From: an uncultured Eisenbergiella sp.
GTDB taxonomy: Bacteria; Bacillota; Clostridia; Lachnospirales; Lachnospiraceae
Reading direction: 5' to 3'
DNA: 64,000 nt
Assembly: GCA_947630215.1 (NCBI GenBank)
Contig: CANRGX010000008.1
Location: 1 to 64,000, forward strand
In this document: in pieces, positions 41,589 to 51,210 of the stretch
Layout: each line of letters opens with the position of its first letter
How positions within the stretch are numbered: the stretch's first letter is position 1
Made by a program: the position numbers and the translations under genes
The notes under the pieces: model-generated
The model's input: the letters and a program-made list of their open reading frames with translations, nothing else
What the model was told of the DNA's origin: nothing
Database searches by the model: none

Positions 41589-44500
41589 ATGGCTTTTGCA
41601 CATTTGCATGTCCACACGGAGTACAGCCTGCTGGACGGCTCCAACAAGATAAAGGAATATGTAAAGCAGGTGAAAAACCTGGGCATGACGGCGGCCGCCA
41701 TCACCGACCACGGCGTCATGTACGGCGTCATCGACTTATACCGCGCGGCCAAGGCGGAGGGGATCCACCCTGTCCTTGGCTGCGAGGTCTATGTGGCGCC
41801 CAATTCCCGTTTTGACCGGGAACTGACCGGCGGGGAGGATCGCTATTACCATCTTGTGCTGCTGGCGGAAAACAACACCGGATATGCCAATCTGACCAAG
41901 ATTGTCAGCAGGGGCTTTACGGAAGGGTACTATTACCGGCCCCGGGTGGACAAGGAGGTGCTGCGTCAGTATCACGAGGGAATCATCGCCCTTTCCGCCT
42001 GCCTGGCGGGGGAGGTGCCCCGTTATATCCAGAAAGGGCTGATCGGAGAGGCCAAGAAGTGCGCGCTGGAATATCAGTCCATTTTCGGGAAGGACAATTT
42101 TTTCCTGGAACTGCAGGATCACGGGATCCCGGCCCAGCAGACGGTCAACGCGGCGCTGCTGCAGATTTCACAGGAACTGGATATTCCGCTGGTGTGCACC
42201 AACGATGTCCACTACACCTATGCGGAGGACGAGAAGCCCCATGACATCCTGCTGTGTCTGCAGACCGGCAAGAAGCTGGCGGACGAGGATCGGATGCGCT
42301 ACGAGGGCGGCCAGTACTTCGTCAAAAGCGAGGAGGAAATGAAGGGGCTGTTTCCCTATGCCTGGGAAGCGGTGGAAAACACCCAGCGGATCGCGGATCG
42401 GTGTCAGGTGGAGATCGAGTTTGGCGTCACCAAACTGCCCCATTTTGAGGTGCCTGCCGGATATGATTCCTGGAGCTATCTCAACCGGCTCTGCGCAGAC
42501 GGCCTGAAGGAGCGCTATCCGCAGGACGACGGCACGCTGCAGAAGCGTCTGGACTACGAACTGGATATCATCCGCCGGATGGGGTACGTGGATTATTTTC
42601 TGATTGTCTGGGATTTTATCAATTATGCGCGGCAGAACGATATTCCGGTGGGACCCGGGCGGGGTTCCGCGGCGGGCAGTATCGTTTCCTACTGCCTGCA
42701 TATCACCAATATCGATCCTGTCCGGTACAATCTGCTGTTTGAACGGTTCTTAAATCCCGAGCGCGTCTCCATGCCGGATATTGACGTGGATTTCTGCTTC
42801 GAGCGCCGTCAGGAGGTCATCGACTATGTGGGGCGCAAATACGGGGCGGAAAAGGTGGTGCAGATCGTCACCTTCGGTACGCTGGCGGCCAAGGGCGTGA
42901 TACGGGACGTGGGGCGCGTCATGGATCTGCCCTATGCCTTTGTGGACTCCATTGCCAAGATGGTGCCCAATGAACTCAATATTACCATTGACCGCGCCCT
43001 GTCCATGAATCCGGAGCTGCGCAGGCTCTATGAGGGGGACGGGCAGGTGCATGAGCTGATCGAGATGAGCAAGCGGCTGGAGGGTCTGCCGCGGCACACC
43101 TCCATGCACGCCGCCGGTGTGGTGATTTGCCCGGAGGCGGCGGACAATTTTGTCCCGCTCTCCCGGGGGGCGGACGGTTCCATCACCACCCAGTTTACCA
43201 TGACCACGCTGGAGGAGCTGGGACTTTTGAAAATGGACTTTTTGGGTCTTCGGACGCTGACGGTGATCAAAAGCGCGGTGGATCTGATTGAAAAGGACAC
43301 CGGGAAACGGATCGATATCGACCATCTGGATTATGACGATAAAGCGGTTTTCGACTCTTTAGCCACCGGGCGCACCGACGGCGTGTTCCAGCTGGAAAGC
43401 GGCGGCATGAAAAATTTCATGAAGGAACTAAAGCCGCAGAATTTAGAGGATGTGATCGCCGGAATTTCCCTGTACCGGCCCGGCCCCATGGATTTTATCC
43501 CCAAATATATCCGGGGCAAGGACAACCACGACGCGGTTACCTATGCCTGCCCGCAGCTGGAGCCTATTTTGGCGCCCACCTACGGCTGTATCGTCTATCA
43601 GGAGCAGGTCATGCAGATCGTACGGGATCTGGGCGGCTATACCATGGGAAGAAGCGATCTGGTGCGCCGCGCCATGAGCAAAAAGAAACAGGCCGTCATG
43701 GAAAAGGAACGGGCGAATTTTGTCTACGGAAACCCCGAGGAAGGGGTGCCGGGCTGTGTAAACAACGGCATTCCGGAACAGGTGGGACTGCAGATTTACG
43801 GGGAAATGATGGATTTTGCCAAATATGCGTTCAACAAGTCCCACGCGGCCTGCTACGCGGTGGTGGCCTATCAGACCGCGTGGCTGAAATATTATTATCC
43901 CGTCGAGTTCATGGCGGCTCTGATGACTTCTGTGATCGACAATCCCGGCAAGGTGGCGGAGTATATTCTGGTGTGCCGTCAGATGGGGATTTCCATTCTG
44001 CCGCCGGATATTAACGAGGGAGAGGCCGGCTTTTCCGTTTCCGGACACGCCATCCGCTACGCGCTGACCGCCATCAAGGGAGTGGGACATCCGGTGACGG
44101 ACGCCGTGGTGCGGGAGCGAAACGCCAGAGGGCCTTTTCAAAGTCTGTCCGATTTCATCAATCGGATGGCGGATACGGAAGTCAACAAGCGGAATGTGGA
44201 AAATTTCATCAAGTCCGGCACCCTGGACAGCCTGGGAGGGACGCGCAAGCAGTTCATGAGCGTTTTTTCCCAGATGATGGATCGACAGCAGCAGAATAAA
44301 AAGAACAATCTGGCGGGGCAGCTTTCCCTTTTCGATCTGGCGGGAGAGGAAGAAAAGGGCGATTTTGAAATGAAGCTGCCGGACGTGGGAGAATATCCCA
44401 AGGAACTCCTTCTGAATTTTGAGAAGGAGGTGCTGGGCATTTATATCAGCGGCCATCCGCTGGAAGAATATGAGCAGCTCTGGAAGAAAAATATCACCAA

Positions 44501-45038
44501 TACCACCGGGGATTTTCTGCTGGACGAGGAGAGCAATACGATCCATGTTCCGGACGGGGCCCGTGTGACCATCGGCGGGATGATCACGGAGAAAAAGATC
44601 AAATACACCAAGACGGACAAGGTGATGGCCTTTCTGCAGGTGGAGGATCTGGTGGGCAGCGTGGAGGTGGTGGTCTTCCCCAAGCCCTATGAGCAGTACG
44701 CATCCAAACTGACGGAGGACGCCAAGGTCTTTGTCAGGGGCAGGGTGGACGCCGGAGAGGATCGGGACGGCAAGCTGATCTGCGAGTCCGTCCAGACTTT
44801 TGACGAAGTGCCCAAGAAGGTGTGGCTGCGCTTTCCCACCATGCAGGACTGGGAAAAGGCGGAGCAGCCGCTGTACGGGATCCTGGAGGACTGCGACGGG
44901 CGGGACGGCGTGGTGATCTACGTGGAGGCCCAGCGCGCCCGGAAGCTGCTGCCCCAAAACTACAACGTCCGGGCGGACGAGGAACTGCTGGCGAGGCTGG
45001 CGGAACTGGTCGGGCAGGACAATGTGAAATTGATGTAA
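41589..45038 (+). CDS. dnaE: DNA polymerase III alpha subunit, DnaE type
   Basis: 1149 residues from ATG 41589 after GAGGGAAAA; the longer open frame overlaps the EAL gene and is not protein-like. PHP domain at the start (FAHLHVHTEYSLLDGSNKI, TDHGVMYGVIDLY), polymerase core with the PDIDVDFC acidic motif and GPGRGSAAGSIVSYCL, and the C-terminal OB-fold (VTIGGMITEKKIKY). Many Firmicutes have both PolC and DnaE; this is the DnaE form. It replicates DNA with the clamp and clamp loader. It opens a run with pfkA. Confidence 0.95.
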   Translation: MAFAHLHVHTEYSLLDGSNKIKEYVKQVKNLGMTAAAITDHGVMYGVIDLYRAAKAEGIHPVLGCEVYVAPNSRFDRELTGGEDRYYHLVLLAENNTGYANLTKIVSRGFTEGYYYRPRVDKEVLRQYHEGIIALSACLAGEVPRYIQKGLIGEAKKCALEYQSIFGKDNFFLELQDHGIPAQQTVNAALLQISQELDIPLVCTNDVHYTYAEDEKPHDILLCLQTGKKLADEDRMRYEGGQYFVKSEEEMKGLFPYAWEAVENTQRIADRCQVEIEFGVTKLPHFEVPAGYDSWSYLNRLCADGLKERYPQDDGTLQKRLDYELDIIRRMGYVDYFLIVWDFINYARQNDIPVGPGRGSAAGSIVSYCLHITNIDPVRYNLLFERFLNPERVSMPDIDVDFCFERRQEVIDYVGRKYGAEKVVQIVTFGTLAAKGVIRDVGRVMDLPYAFVDSIAKMVPNELNITIDRALSMNPELRRLYEGDGQVHELIEMSKRLEGLPRHTSMHAAGVVICPEAADNFVPLSRGADGSITTQFTMTTLEELGLLKMDFLGLRTLTVIKSAVDLIEKDTGKRIDIDHLDYDDKAVFDSLATGRTDGVFQLESGGMKNFMKELKPQNLEDVIAGISLYRPGPMDFIPKYIRGKDNHDAVTYACPQLEPILAPTYGCIVYQEQVMQIVRDLGGYTMGRSDLVRRAMSKKKQAVMEKERANFVYGNPEEGVPGCVNNGIPEQVGLQIYGEMMDFAKYAFNKSHAACYAVVAYQTAWLKYYYPVEFMAALMTSVIDNPGKVAEYILVCRQMGISILPPDINEGEAGFSVSGHAIRYALTAIKGVGHPVTDAVVRERNARGPFQSLSDFINRMADTEVNKRNVENFIKSGTLDSLGGTRKQFMSVFSQMMDRQQQNKKNNLAGQLSLFDLAGEEEKGDFEMKLPDVGEYPKELLLNFEKEVLGIYISGHPLEEYEQLWKKNITNTTGDFLLDEESNTIHVPDGARVTIGGMITEKKIKYTKTDKVMAFLQVEDLVGSVEVVVFPKPYEQYASKLTEDAKVFVRGRVDAGEDRDGKLICESVQTFDEVPKKVWLRFPTMQDWEKAEQPLYGILEDCDGRDGVVIYVEAQRARKLLPQNYNVRADEELLARLAELVGQDNVKLM

Positions 45039-45090
45039 GACAGCCCATATCGGCGTTTGAGAAATAGTCAACAGAGTGGAGGAAAAAGAA

Positions 45091-46062
45091 ATGGCAAAGG
45101 TGAAAACAATCGGGATTTTGACCAGCGGCGGCGATGCGCCCGGCATGAACGCGGCGATCCGCGCAGTGGTCCGCAAGGCGATTTCCAACGGCGTGGCGGT
45201 GAAGGGGATCAAAAAGGGCTATCAGGGCCTTTTGAATGAGGAAATCATCGATATGAACGCCCGCAGCGTTTCCGACACGATCCAAAGGGGCGGCACCATC
45301 CTGGGGACGGCCCGCTGTATGGAATTTATGACGGAGGAAGGGCAGAGCAAGGGCGCCCAGATCTGCAAAAAGCACGGCATTGAAGGCATGGTGGTCATCG
45401 GCGGCGACGGTTCCTACCGCGGCGCCCAGGCGTTGTCGCGGCACGGCATCAACACCATCGGCCTTCCGGGCACCATCGATCTGGATATCGCCTGTACCGA
45501 TTATACCATTGGCTTTGATACCGCGGTCAATACGGCCATGGAGGCGATTGACAAGGTGCGCGATACCTCCTCCTCCCATGAGCGCTGCAGCATCATCGAG
45601 GTGATGGGCAGAAACGCGGGCTACATTGCGCTCTGGTGCGGCGTGGCCAACGGGGCGGAGGACATCCTGCTCCCGGAAACCTACGATTATAACGAGCAGG
45701 CGATCATCAACAATATCATCCGGAACCGGAAGCGGGGCAAAACCCACCATCTGATTATCAATGCGGAGGGCATCGGCCATTCCACTTCCATGGCGCGCCG
45801 GATCGAGGCCGCTACGGGCATAGAAACCAGGGCCACGATCCTGGGCTATATGCAGCGCGGCGGCAGTCCGACCTGTAAGGATCGCTATTATGCTTCCATT
45901 ATGGGCGCCTACGCGGCGGATATTCTCTGCGCGGGCAGTACGAACCGGGTGGTGGCGTATAAAGGCGGGAAGTTTGTGGACTTCGATATCGAGGAAGCGC
46001 TGGAGATGCAGAAGGGCATTTCGGACTATGAATATCAGGTCAGCAAGTGTCTTGCAATTTAG
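45091..46062 (+). CDS. pfkA: ATP-dependent 6-phosphofructokinase
   Basis: 323 residues from ATG 45091, nine bases after GGAGG. GILTSGGDAPGMNAAIRAVV is the N-terminal ATP loop; GGDGSYRGA has Gly after the Asp, the ATP type rather than the pyrophosphate type; PGTIDLDI holds the catalytic Asp, with Leu where the usual sequence has Asn (GTIDNDI); EVMGRNAGYIALWCG completes the site. It commits fructose-6-phosphate to glycolysis. The dnaE-pfkA order, 52 bases apart, suggests co-transcription. Confidence 0.95.
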   Translation: MAKVKTIGILTSGGDAPGMNAAIRAVVRKAISNGVAVKGIKKGYQGLLNEEIIDMNARSVSDTIQRGGTILGTARCMEFMTEEGQSKGAQICKKHGIEGMVVIGGDGSYRGAQALSRHGINTIGLPGTIDLDIACTDYTIGFDTAVNTAMEAIDKVRDTSSSHERCSIIEVMGRNAGYIALWCGVANGAEDILLPETYDYNEQAIINNIIRNRKRGKTHHLIINAEGIGHSTSMARRIEAATGIETRATILGYMQRGGSPTCKDRYYASIMGAYAADILCAGSTNRVVAYKGGKFVDFDIEEALEMQKGISDYEYQVSKCLAI

Positions 46063-46071
46063 GTGACGATT

Positions 46072-47412
46072 TTGAAAAAGATGAAAAAGAACCGGTCATA
46101 TACCCGGATGCTGGCGCTGGGATTTGGCCTGATTATTCTGGCGGGCGCGCTGCTTTTGTCGCTGCCCGTTTCCTCTAAAAGCGGAACCTGGACGCCGTTT
46201 CTGAACGCGCTTTTTACTTCCACCAGCGCCACCTGCGTAACGGGTCTGGTGGTGGCGGATACCTACCGGCACTGGAGTCTGTTTGGCCAGCTGGTCATTC
46301 TGGGACAGATTCAGATAGGAGGACTGGGATTTATTACCATCGGCGCCTACCTGAATATCCTCCTCAAAAAAAGGATCGGCCTGCGCGGCAGGACGGCCAT
46401 CCACGAGAGCGTCAGTACGCTGGAAATTGCGGGTGTGGTGCGGCTGGTGAAAAAGATCATACAGGGTACCCTGCTGTTTGAACTGTGCGGCGCCCTGCTT
46501 TTGATGATACGGTTCATCCCGCAGTTCGGCGTGGGCAGAGGGATCTATTTCGGTATTTTCCACTCCGTTTCCGCCTTTTGCAACGCGGGCTTTGACCTGA
46601 TGGGGATCCGGGAGAGCTACAGTTCCCTGACGGCCTATGAGGGGGACGCTCTGGTGAATCTGACCATCATGGCGCTGATTCTGATCGGCGGCGCGGGCTT
46701 TTTGGTCTGGGACGATTTCGCGCGGAACCGTTTCCGGGTGAAAAAATATATGCTGCATACCAAGATTGTGCTGTCCGCTTCCGCAGTTTTGGTGTTCGGC
46801 GGCGCGGCGCTGTTCTGGATTCTGGAAAATGATGGTCTGTTTGCCGGCATGACGCTAAAGCAGAAGGCGCTGGGAGCGCTGTTTGCCGCGGTGACGCCCA
46901 GAACCGCGGGATTTAACACCACGGATCTGGCGGGAATGAGCGAGGCCTCCAAGCTATTGAATATGTTACTGATGTTCATTGGCGGCGGATCCGGTTCCAC
47001 GGCGGGCGGCGTGAAGATCACGACCTTTGTGGTGATGCTTTTTTCCGCCTGGGCCACGATCCGGCGCACGCCGGGGGTCAATATTTTCGGCAGGAGACTG
47101 GAGGAGGACGCGGTCCGCAGGGCCAGCGCCATCGTGATGTGCAATATCACGCTGATTCTCGCAGCGTCCCTGCTGCTTCTGGCGCTGCAGCCATTGGGTT
47201 TTACGGACGTTTTCACGGAAACCGTATCCGCCATGAGCACGGTGGGGCTCTCTACGGGGATCACCCGAGAGCTGGTGCCGCTGTCCAAGGTGGCGCTGAT
47301 TTTGCTGATGTACTGCGGGCGGCTGGGAAGCCTGAGCTTTGCGCTGGTGTTCGCCCAGCGCAGCATTGTGCCGCCGGTGCAGCAGCCGGTAGAGAAGATC
47401 GTGGTAGGCTGA
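46072..47412 (+). CDS. Potassium-uptake membrane subunit, TrkH/KtrB family
   Basis: 447 residues from TTG 46072, which sits six bases after an AGGTGA site; ATG 46081 is a possible alternative. About eight membrane helices in the TrkH/KtrB pattern. Pore-loop glycine motifs are seen at STSATCVTGLVVAD, SVSAFCNAGFD, TPRTAGFNTTD and AMSTVGLSTGI, the four P-loops of KtrB-like channels. It should form the ion path of a KtrAB-like system with the following cytosolic TrkA-type protein. Confidence 0.88.
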   Translation: MKKMKKNRSYTRMLALGFGLIILAGALLLSLPVSSKSGTWTPFLNALFTSTSATCVTGLVVADTYRHWSLFGQLVILGQIQIGGLGFITIGAYLNILLKKRIGLRGRTAIHESVSTLEIAGVVRLVKKIIQGTLLFELCGALLLMIRFIPQFGVGRGIYFGIFHSVSAFCNAGFDLMGIRESYSSLTAYEGDALVNLTIMALILIGGAGFLVWDDFARNRFRVKKYMLHTKIVLSASAVLVFGGAALFWILENDGLFAGMTLKQKALGALFAAVTPRTAGFNTTDLAGMSEASKLLNMLLMFIGGGSGSTAGGVKITTFVVMLFSAWATIRRTPGVNIFGRRLEEDAVRRASAIVMCNITLILAASLLLLALQPLGFTDVFTETVSAMSTVGLSTGITRELVPLSKVALILLMYCGRLGSLSFALVFAQRSIVPPVQQPVEKIVVG

Positions 47413-47458
47413 TAAAAAAGAACCGGAAAAAGGAGATAGGACAAAGGGAGGGGTTTGG

Positions 47459-48124
47459 ATGAAATCCATTTTGATCATCGGTATGGGAAGGTTTGGACAC
47501 CATCTGGCGCAGAATCTGCTGGAGCTGGGAAACGATGTGATGATCATAGATTCGGAGGAGAGCAGGCTGGAGGATATGGTGCCCTACGCCACCAGTGCCA
47601 AGATCGGGGACTGCACCAATCCGGAGGTGTTAAAGAGCCTCGGTGTCAGGAATTTCGATCTGATCTTTGTCTGCATCGGGACGAATTTCCAGAGCAGTCT
47701 GGAAATTACCAGTCTGGTAAAGGAAATGGGCGGGCGGCACGTGGTCAGCAAGGCCACCCGGGACATACAGGCGAAGTTTCTGCTGCGCAACGGCGCTGAC
47801 GAAGTGATTTATCCGGAAAAGGATATCGCGGAGAAATGCGCGGAGCGCTACAGCATGGACAATGTTTTCGATTATATCGAGCTGGACGACGACTACGCCG
47901 TCTATGAAATTCCCCCCATGCGCGAGTGGATCGGAAAGGCCATCCGGGAATCGGATATCGCGCGCAGACACAGCGTGATGGTGCTGGGCGTGCGGGATGA
48001 GTCGGGGGAAAAGCGCATCATGCCCTCCGCGGATTATGTGGTGAAGGCGGAGGAGCACCTGATGGTGCTGGGAGAGAGAAAGACGGTATCCCGTCTGCTC
48101 AGGCAGATTGGGGAGGGAAAGTGA
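47459..48124 (+). CDS. Potassium-channel regulatory subunit, TrkA/KtrA family
   Basis: 221 residues, AAGGGAGGG before the ATG. The RCK N-domain has IIGMGRFGHHLAQNLLELG, a GxGxxG Rossmann loop with acidic DSEESRLED after, and the C-terminal TrkA_C domain is at about 140-215. It binds ATP/ADP or NAD(H) and gates the membrane subunit just upstream; the 46-base gap fits one operon. Confidence 0.88.
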   Translation: MKSILIIGMGRFGHHLAQNLLELGNDVMIIDSEESRLEDMVPYATSAKIGDCTNPEVLKSLGVRNFDLIFVCIGTNFQSSLEITSLVKEMGGRHVVSKATRDIQAKFLLRNGADEVIYPEKDIAEKCAERYSMDNVFDYIELDDDYAVYEIPPMREWIGKAIRESDIARRHSVMVLGVRDESGEKRIMPSADYVVKAEEHLMVLGERKTVSRLLRQIGEGK

Positions 48125-48131
48125 GGAAGAC

Positions 48132-48917
48132 ATGATAACCGCAGCGTCCAACGCCCGGATCAAACGCCTGATACAGCTGAACCAAAAAGCCAGGCTGAGA
48201 CGGGAGGAAGATGTTTTTGTGGCGGAGGGCGTCCGGATGTTTCTGGAAGCCCCGCCGGAGAAAATAAAAGAGGTCTATGTATCGGAGCACTTTCTGGAGC
48301 GGTGCAGCTGCAGAGGGCGGCTGGAGGAGACCGGCTATGAGGTGGTGGCCGACAGCCTGTTTGAAAAAATATCCGATACCTGTACGCCGCAGGGGATTTT
48401 ATGTGTGATGGGACAATCCCATTATAATATAGAAGAAACTCTGACAAAAAAGGCCCCGCTTCTGCTGGCGCTGGAGAATATCCAGGATCCCGGCAACCTG
48501 GGCACCATGCTGCGGACCGGGGAAGGGGCCGGCGTGGACGGCGTGCTTTTGAGCAGCGATACCGCAGATTTATATAATCCCAAGGTCATCCGCAGTACCA
48601 TGGGAAGCATCTTCCGCGTCCCGTTTTTTCGGACGAAAGAGTTTGGGAAAACACTGGAAAAAATCCGGCAAAGCGGCGTGCGCATCTGTGCGGCGCATCT
48701 GCAGGGGTCGCGGGAATATACAAAAGAAGATTACCGGGGCGGCACCGTGTTTGTCATCGGCAACGAAGGAAACGGACTGACAAAGGAAACGGCAGAGCTG
48801 GCGGATGTGTGCGTCAGGATTCCCATGGAGGGACAGGTGGAATCGCTGAATGCGGCGGTGTCTTCCGCACTGCTTCTATATGAGGCCAAAAGGCAGAGAG
48901 GAGAGATGGGAAGGTGA
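48132..48917 (+). CDS. SpoU/TrmH-family RNA methyltransferase
   Basis: 261 residues, ATG 48132 after GAGGAAG; an in-frame ATG eight codons upstream overlaps the previous gene. An RNA-binding N-terminus (NARIKRLIQLNQKARLRREE) is followed by the SpoU knot: LALENIQDPGNLGTMLRTGEG, VIGNEGNGLTKE and IPMEGQVESLNAAVSSALLLYE, all SAM-binding knot motifs. It would 2'-O-methylate a ribose in rRNA or tRNA. Its last four bases overlap proC. Confidence 0.88.
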   Translation: MITAASNARIKRLIQLNQKARLRREEDVFVAEGVRMFLEAPPEKIKEVYVSEHFLERCSCRGRLEETGYEVVADSLFEKISDTCTPQGILCVMGQSHYNIEETLTKKAPLLLALENIQDPGNLGTMLRTGEGAGVDGVLLSSDTADLYNPKVIRSTMGSIFRVPFFRTKEFGKTLEKIRQSGVRICAAHLQGSREYTKEDYRGGTVFVIGNEGNGLTKETAELADVCVRIPMEGQVESLNAAVSSALLLYEAKRQRGEMGR

Positions 48918-49708
48918 AAATCGGATTTATCGGGCTGGGCAATATGGCGCAGGCCATGATAGGGGGAATTTTGAAGGAGGGCCTGGCGTCTCCCGGTGAA
49001 ATTTACGGATCGGCAAAGACTGCCGCAACGGAAGAAAAAATCCACAAGATTTATGACATATGCGTCACTGGAGACAACAAAAAAACGACACAGGAATCAG
49101 AACTTCTCATTCTGGCCGTAAAACCGCAGTTTTTTGAGGAAGTGATCGCGCAGATTAAGGATCTGGATCTGACCGGGAAAACCATTGTCAGCATTGCGCC
49201 GGGAAAAAGTCTGTCCTGGCTGGCAGAGCGTTTCGGGAAGAAGCTGGCCTTCGTCAGGGCCATGCCCAACACTCCCGCGCTGGTAGGTGCGGGCTGCACG
49301 GCGGCCTGTTTTTCCCCGGAGGTCTCCCAAGAGCAGAGGGAACAGGTCTGGGCTGTGCTGGAGAGCTTCGGGAAGGCCATTGAGGTGCCGGAACGGCTGA
49401 TGGATGTGGTGCCCGGTATCAGCGGGAGCGCGCCTGCCTGGGTCTTTATGATGATAGAGGCCATGGCGGACGGCGCGGTGGCGGAAGGGATGCCCCGGCA
49501 GCAGGCGTACGAATTTGCCGCCCAGGCGGTATGGGGCAGCGCGAAGCTGATGCAGGAAAGCGGCAGACATCCGGGAGAACTGAAGGATATGGTCTGCTCT
49601 CCGGCCGGAACCACCATTCAGGCGGTCCGGGTGCTGGAAGAAAAAAATTTCCGCGGCGCGGTGATGGACGCAGTCATCGCCTGTGTGGAGAAATCCCGTT
49701 CCCTTTGA
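48914..49708 (+). CDS. proC: Pyrroline-5-carboxylate reductase
   Basis: 264 residues with GTG start overlapping the previous stop (GTGA). IGFIGLGNMAQAMIGGILKE is the NADP-binding loop, AVKPQFFEEV and VRAMPNTPALVGAGCTAAC follow, and the family signature VVPGISGSAPAWVFMMIEAMADGAVAEGMPR contains the substrate loop. It makes proline from pyrroline-5-carboxylate. A strong terminator lies 32 bases after the stop. Confidence 0.95.
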   Translation: MKIGFIGLGNMAQAMIGGILKEGLASPGEIYGSAKTAATEEKIHKIYDICVTGDNKKTTQESELLILAVKPQFFEEVIAQIKDLDLTGKTIVSIAPGKSLSWLAERFGKKLAFVRAMPNTPALVGAGCTAACFSPEVSQEQREQVWAVLESFGKAIEVPERLMDVVPGISGSAPAWVFMMIEAMADGAVAEGMPRQQAYEFAAQAVWGSAKLMQESGRHPGELKDMVCSPAGTTIQAVRVLEEKNFRGAVMDAVIACVEKSRSL

Positions 49709-49740
49709 ACCTATATTATGTCAATCCGACAGGCGTCAGA

Positions 49741-49789
49741 CAGACGGTGCGGATCCAAGAAAGGAAGGATCCGTGTCCGTCTGTTTTTT
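49741..49789 (+). terminator. Terminator after proC
   Basis: CAGACGG and CGGATCC-type arms (49741-49756) pair with GGATCCG and CCGTCTG (about 49767-49783), then six T residues to 49789. It ends the dnaE-to-proC group. Confidence 0.85.
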
Positions 49790-49919
49790 GCGGTCACTGC
49801 CGTCTCTTCTTTTTGGAAGGGGCTTTTTTTTATTCTGTTTTTTTTCACGCTTTCTGCCCGTATTTCCTTATTTTTCCCGGCTTTTGTTTTAGGCGGGTGC
49901 TGAAATCCCAAAAAAATGC

Positions 49920-49948
49920 TTGACAACTGCTTCCATTGTTGGTAATAT
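49920..49948 (+). promoter_or_regulatory. Sigma-A promoter of the first SleB-like gene
   Basis: TTGACA (49920-49925), 17-base spacer, TAATAT (49943-49948), about 100 bases before the start codon. The region 49709-50047 holds only the terminator, this promoter and the box at 49964. Confidence 0.8.
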
Positions 49949-49963
49949 ACAATTTACGTTGCA

Positions 49964-49980
49964 TGTAACATTTTTGTAAC
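49964..49980 (+). promoter_or_regulatory. WalR-like box upstream of SleB-like gene 1
   Basis: TGTAAC-ATTTT-TGTAAC, a direct repeat with a five-base spacer, exactly the WalR (YycF) consensus TGTWAH-N5-TGTWAH. It begins 15 bases after the -10 element, near the transcription start, which would suit repression. The downstream gene is a cell-wall hydrolase, the class of genes that WalRK controls in Firmicutes. Confidence 0.6.
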
Positions 49981-50047
49981 ATTTGCAATCAACCCGTAAT
50001 ACTATGGAACAATAGTTAACATAATTGCGGGCCATAAGGAGGCAGAT

Positions 50048-51064
50048 ATGAACGCTAAGGGCCTAAAGATGCTCTGCAGAACGGTCGGCCTCGTCCTCGC
50101 AGCGGCATGGCTTTTCGGATCTTTTCCGGCGGCCGCGGCGGAAGGCATCGGGCTGATCGATACGGAAGAAGAAACCGAATTTTTAAATGTATACGCAGAA
50201 CCGGACGAGACCTCCGAAATCGTGGGGCAGGCGGCCGCTGAAGCGCCCGCCGCGATATTGGAGAGAAAAGAGGGGTGGCTGAAGATCCTGACAGGGAAAA
50301 TCATTGGATGGATACCGAAGCAAAACCTGAACGAACTGCCGCTTCCCGACAAAGAAGAAGCGCTTCCGGATGCAGAAGGTGCAGAGGAAGGTACGGAGGA
50401 TGGTACAGAGACGGAGGATACAGCGGTCCTGACAGAAGGAGAGGAGATACCGGAAGCAACACTGGAAGCAACACCGGAAGCAATCCCGGAAGAAACAGAG
50501 GAGCCAACCGGACAGGAGGAAACCCCGGCAGTGGAAGCGGAGACCGTTCCGGCTGTAGAAGAAACGCAGACAGTAGAAGCAGAAACCGCTCCGGTGACGG
50601 AGGAAACCCAGACGGCCGAAGAAGTACAGGATGTTGTTTCAGTCCCGGAACCTGCCGGACAGGAGCAGGCGCTTCTGGAGCAGGCGCAGGCACAGCGGGC
50701 GCTGATACTGGCGGCGGCCGGCGCAACGGAGGAAGATCTGTATCTGATGGCGAACCTCATTTACTGTGAGGCGAACGGAGAGCCTTATGTAGGGAAGGTG
50801 GCCGTGGGCAGTGTGGTTCTCAACCGGGTGCACAGCGATGTCCAGCCCAATACCATACGGGAGGTCATCTATGCCAGAAAGCAGTTTTCTCCCGTTGGCA
50901 ACGGAAGCCTGGCCAGGGCCCTGCGTGCGGGTAAGGCGGATGATTCCTGCTTCCAGGCGGCGCTGGAGGCGCTGGCGGGCGCCAGACCGGTGGGCGATAA
51001 GCTGTACTTCAGACGGGTCAACGGACGTTCCGGTATAGTGATTGGAAGACACGTTTTTTATTGA
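50048..51064 (+). CDS. Secreted SleB-like cell-wall hydrolase with SH3 domain
   Basis: 338 residues. Signal peptide (about 1-31, cleavage after SFPAAAA). SH3b-like domain at about 35-100 (FLNVYAEPDETSEIVG, GWLKILTGKIIGWIP), then a long Glu/Thr/Pro-rich linker (100-225), then the Hydrolase_2 domain (about 230-338): DLYLMANLIYCEANGEPYVG, VAVGSVVLNRV and the final GIVIGRHVFY, as in SleB. The catalytic Glu is the one in CEANGE. SleB-type enzymes cut peptidoglycan; the germination-specific role of SleB may or may not apply. It is similar in design to the gene at 51246. Confidence 0.87.
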   Translation: MNAKGLKMLCRTVGLVLAAAWLFGSFPAAAAEGIGLIDTEEETEFLNVYAEPDETSEIVGQAAAEAPAAILERKEGWLKILTGKIIGWIPKQNLNELPLPDKEEALPDAEGAEEGTEDGTETEDTAVLTEGEEIPEATLEATPEAIPEETEEPTGQEETPAVEAETVPAVEETQTVEAETAPVTEETQTAEEVQDVVSVPEPAGQEQALLEQAQAQRALILAAAGATEEDLYLMANLIYCEANGEPYVGKVAVGSVVLNRVHSDVQPNTIREVIYARKQFSPVGNGSLARALRAGKADDSCFQAALEALAGARPVGDKLYFRRVNGRSGIVIGRHVFY

Positions 51065-51086
51065 CAAACAGCATATGGATTTTGGA

Positions 51087-51156
51087 GGGCGTGTGCTCTG
51101 CCGGCGGCCGTATCGGATACGGCGCCTGTCGGCGGGGGCACGCCCTTTCGCGTTTT
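51087..51156 (+). terminator. Long hairpin terminator after SleB-like gene 1
   Basis: GGGCGTG (51087-51093) pairs with CACGCCC (51139-51145), with an inner stem where the GCCGTATC and GATACGGC arms pair, and TTT plus GTTTT follow. Confidence 0.65.
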
Positions 51157-51169
51157 GCCAAATGTTTTC

Positions 51170-51198
51170 TTGACAGGTTGTTACAAATTTGCTATTAT
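51170..51198 (+). promoter_or_regulatory. Sigma-A promoter of the second SleB-like gene
   Basis: TTGACA (51170-51175), 17-base spacer, TATTAT (51193-51198), 47 bases before the ATG. The architecture is the same as that of the first SleB-like gene. Confidence 0.82.
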
Positions 51199-51210
51199 AG
51201 TTCTACTTCA

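Noticed and set aside
43443-45212. 589-codon open frame on the minus strand
   Set aside because: Antisense of dnaE; no motif or ribosome site.
45091-46062. Pyrophosphate-dependent phosphofructokinase
   Set aside because: GGDGS has Gly at the deciding position, which marks the ATP type; the Leu in GTIDLDI is probably a lineage variant.
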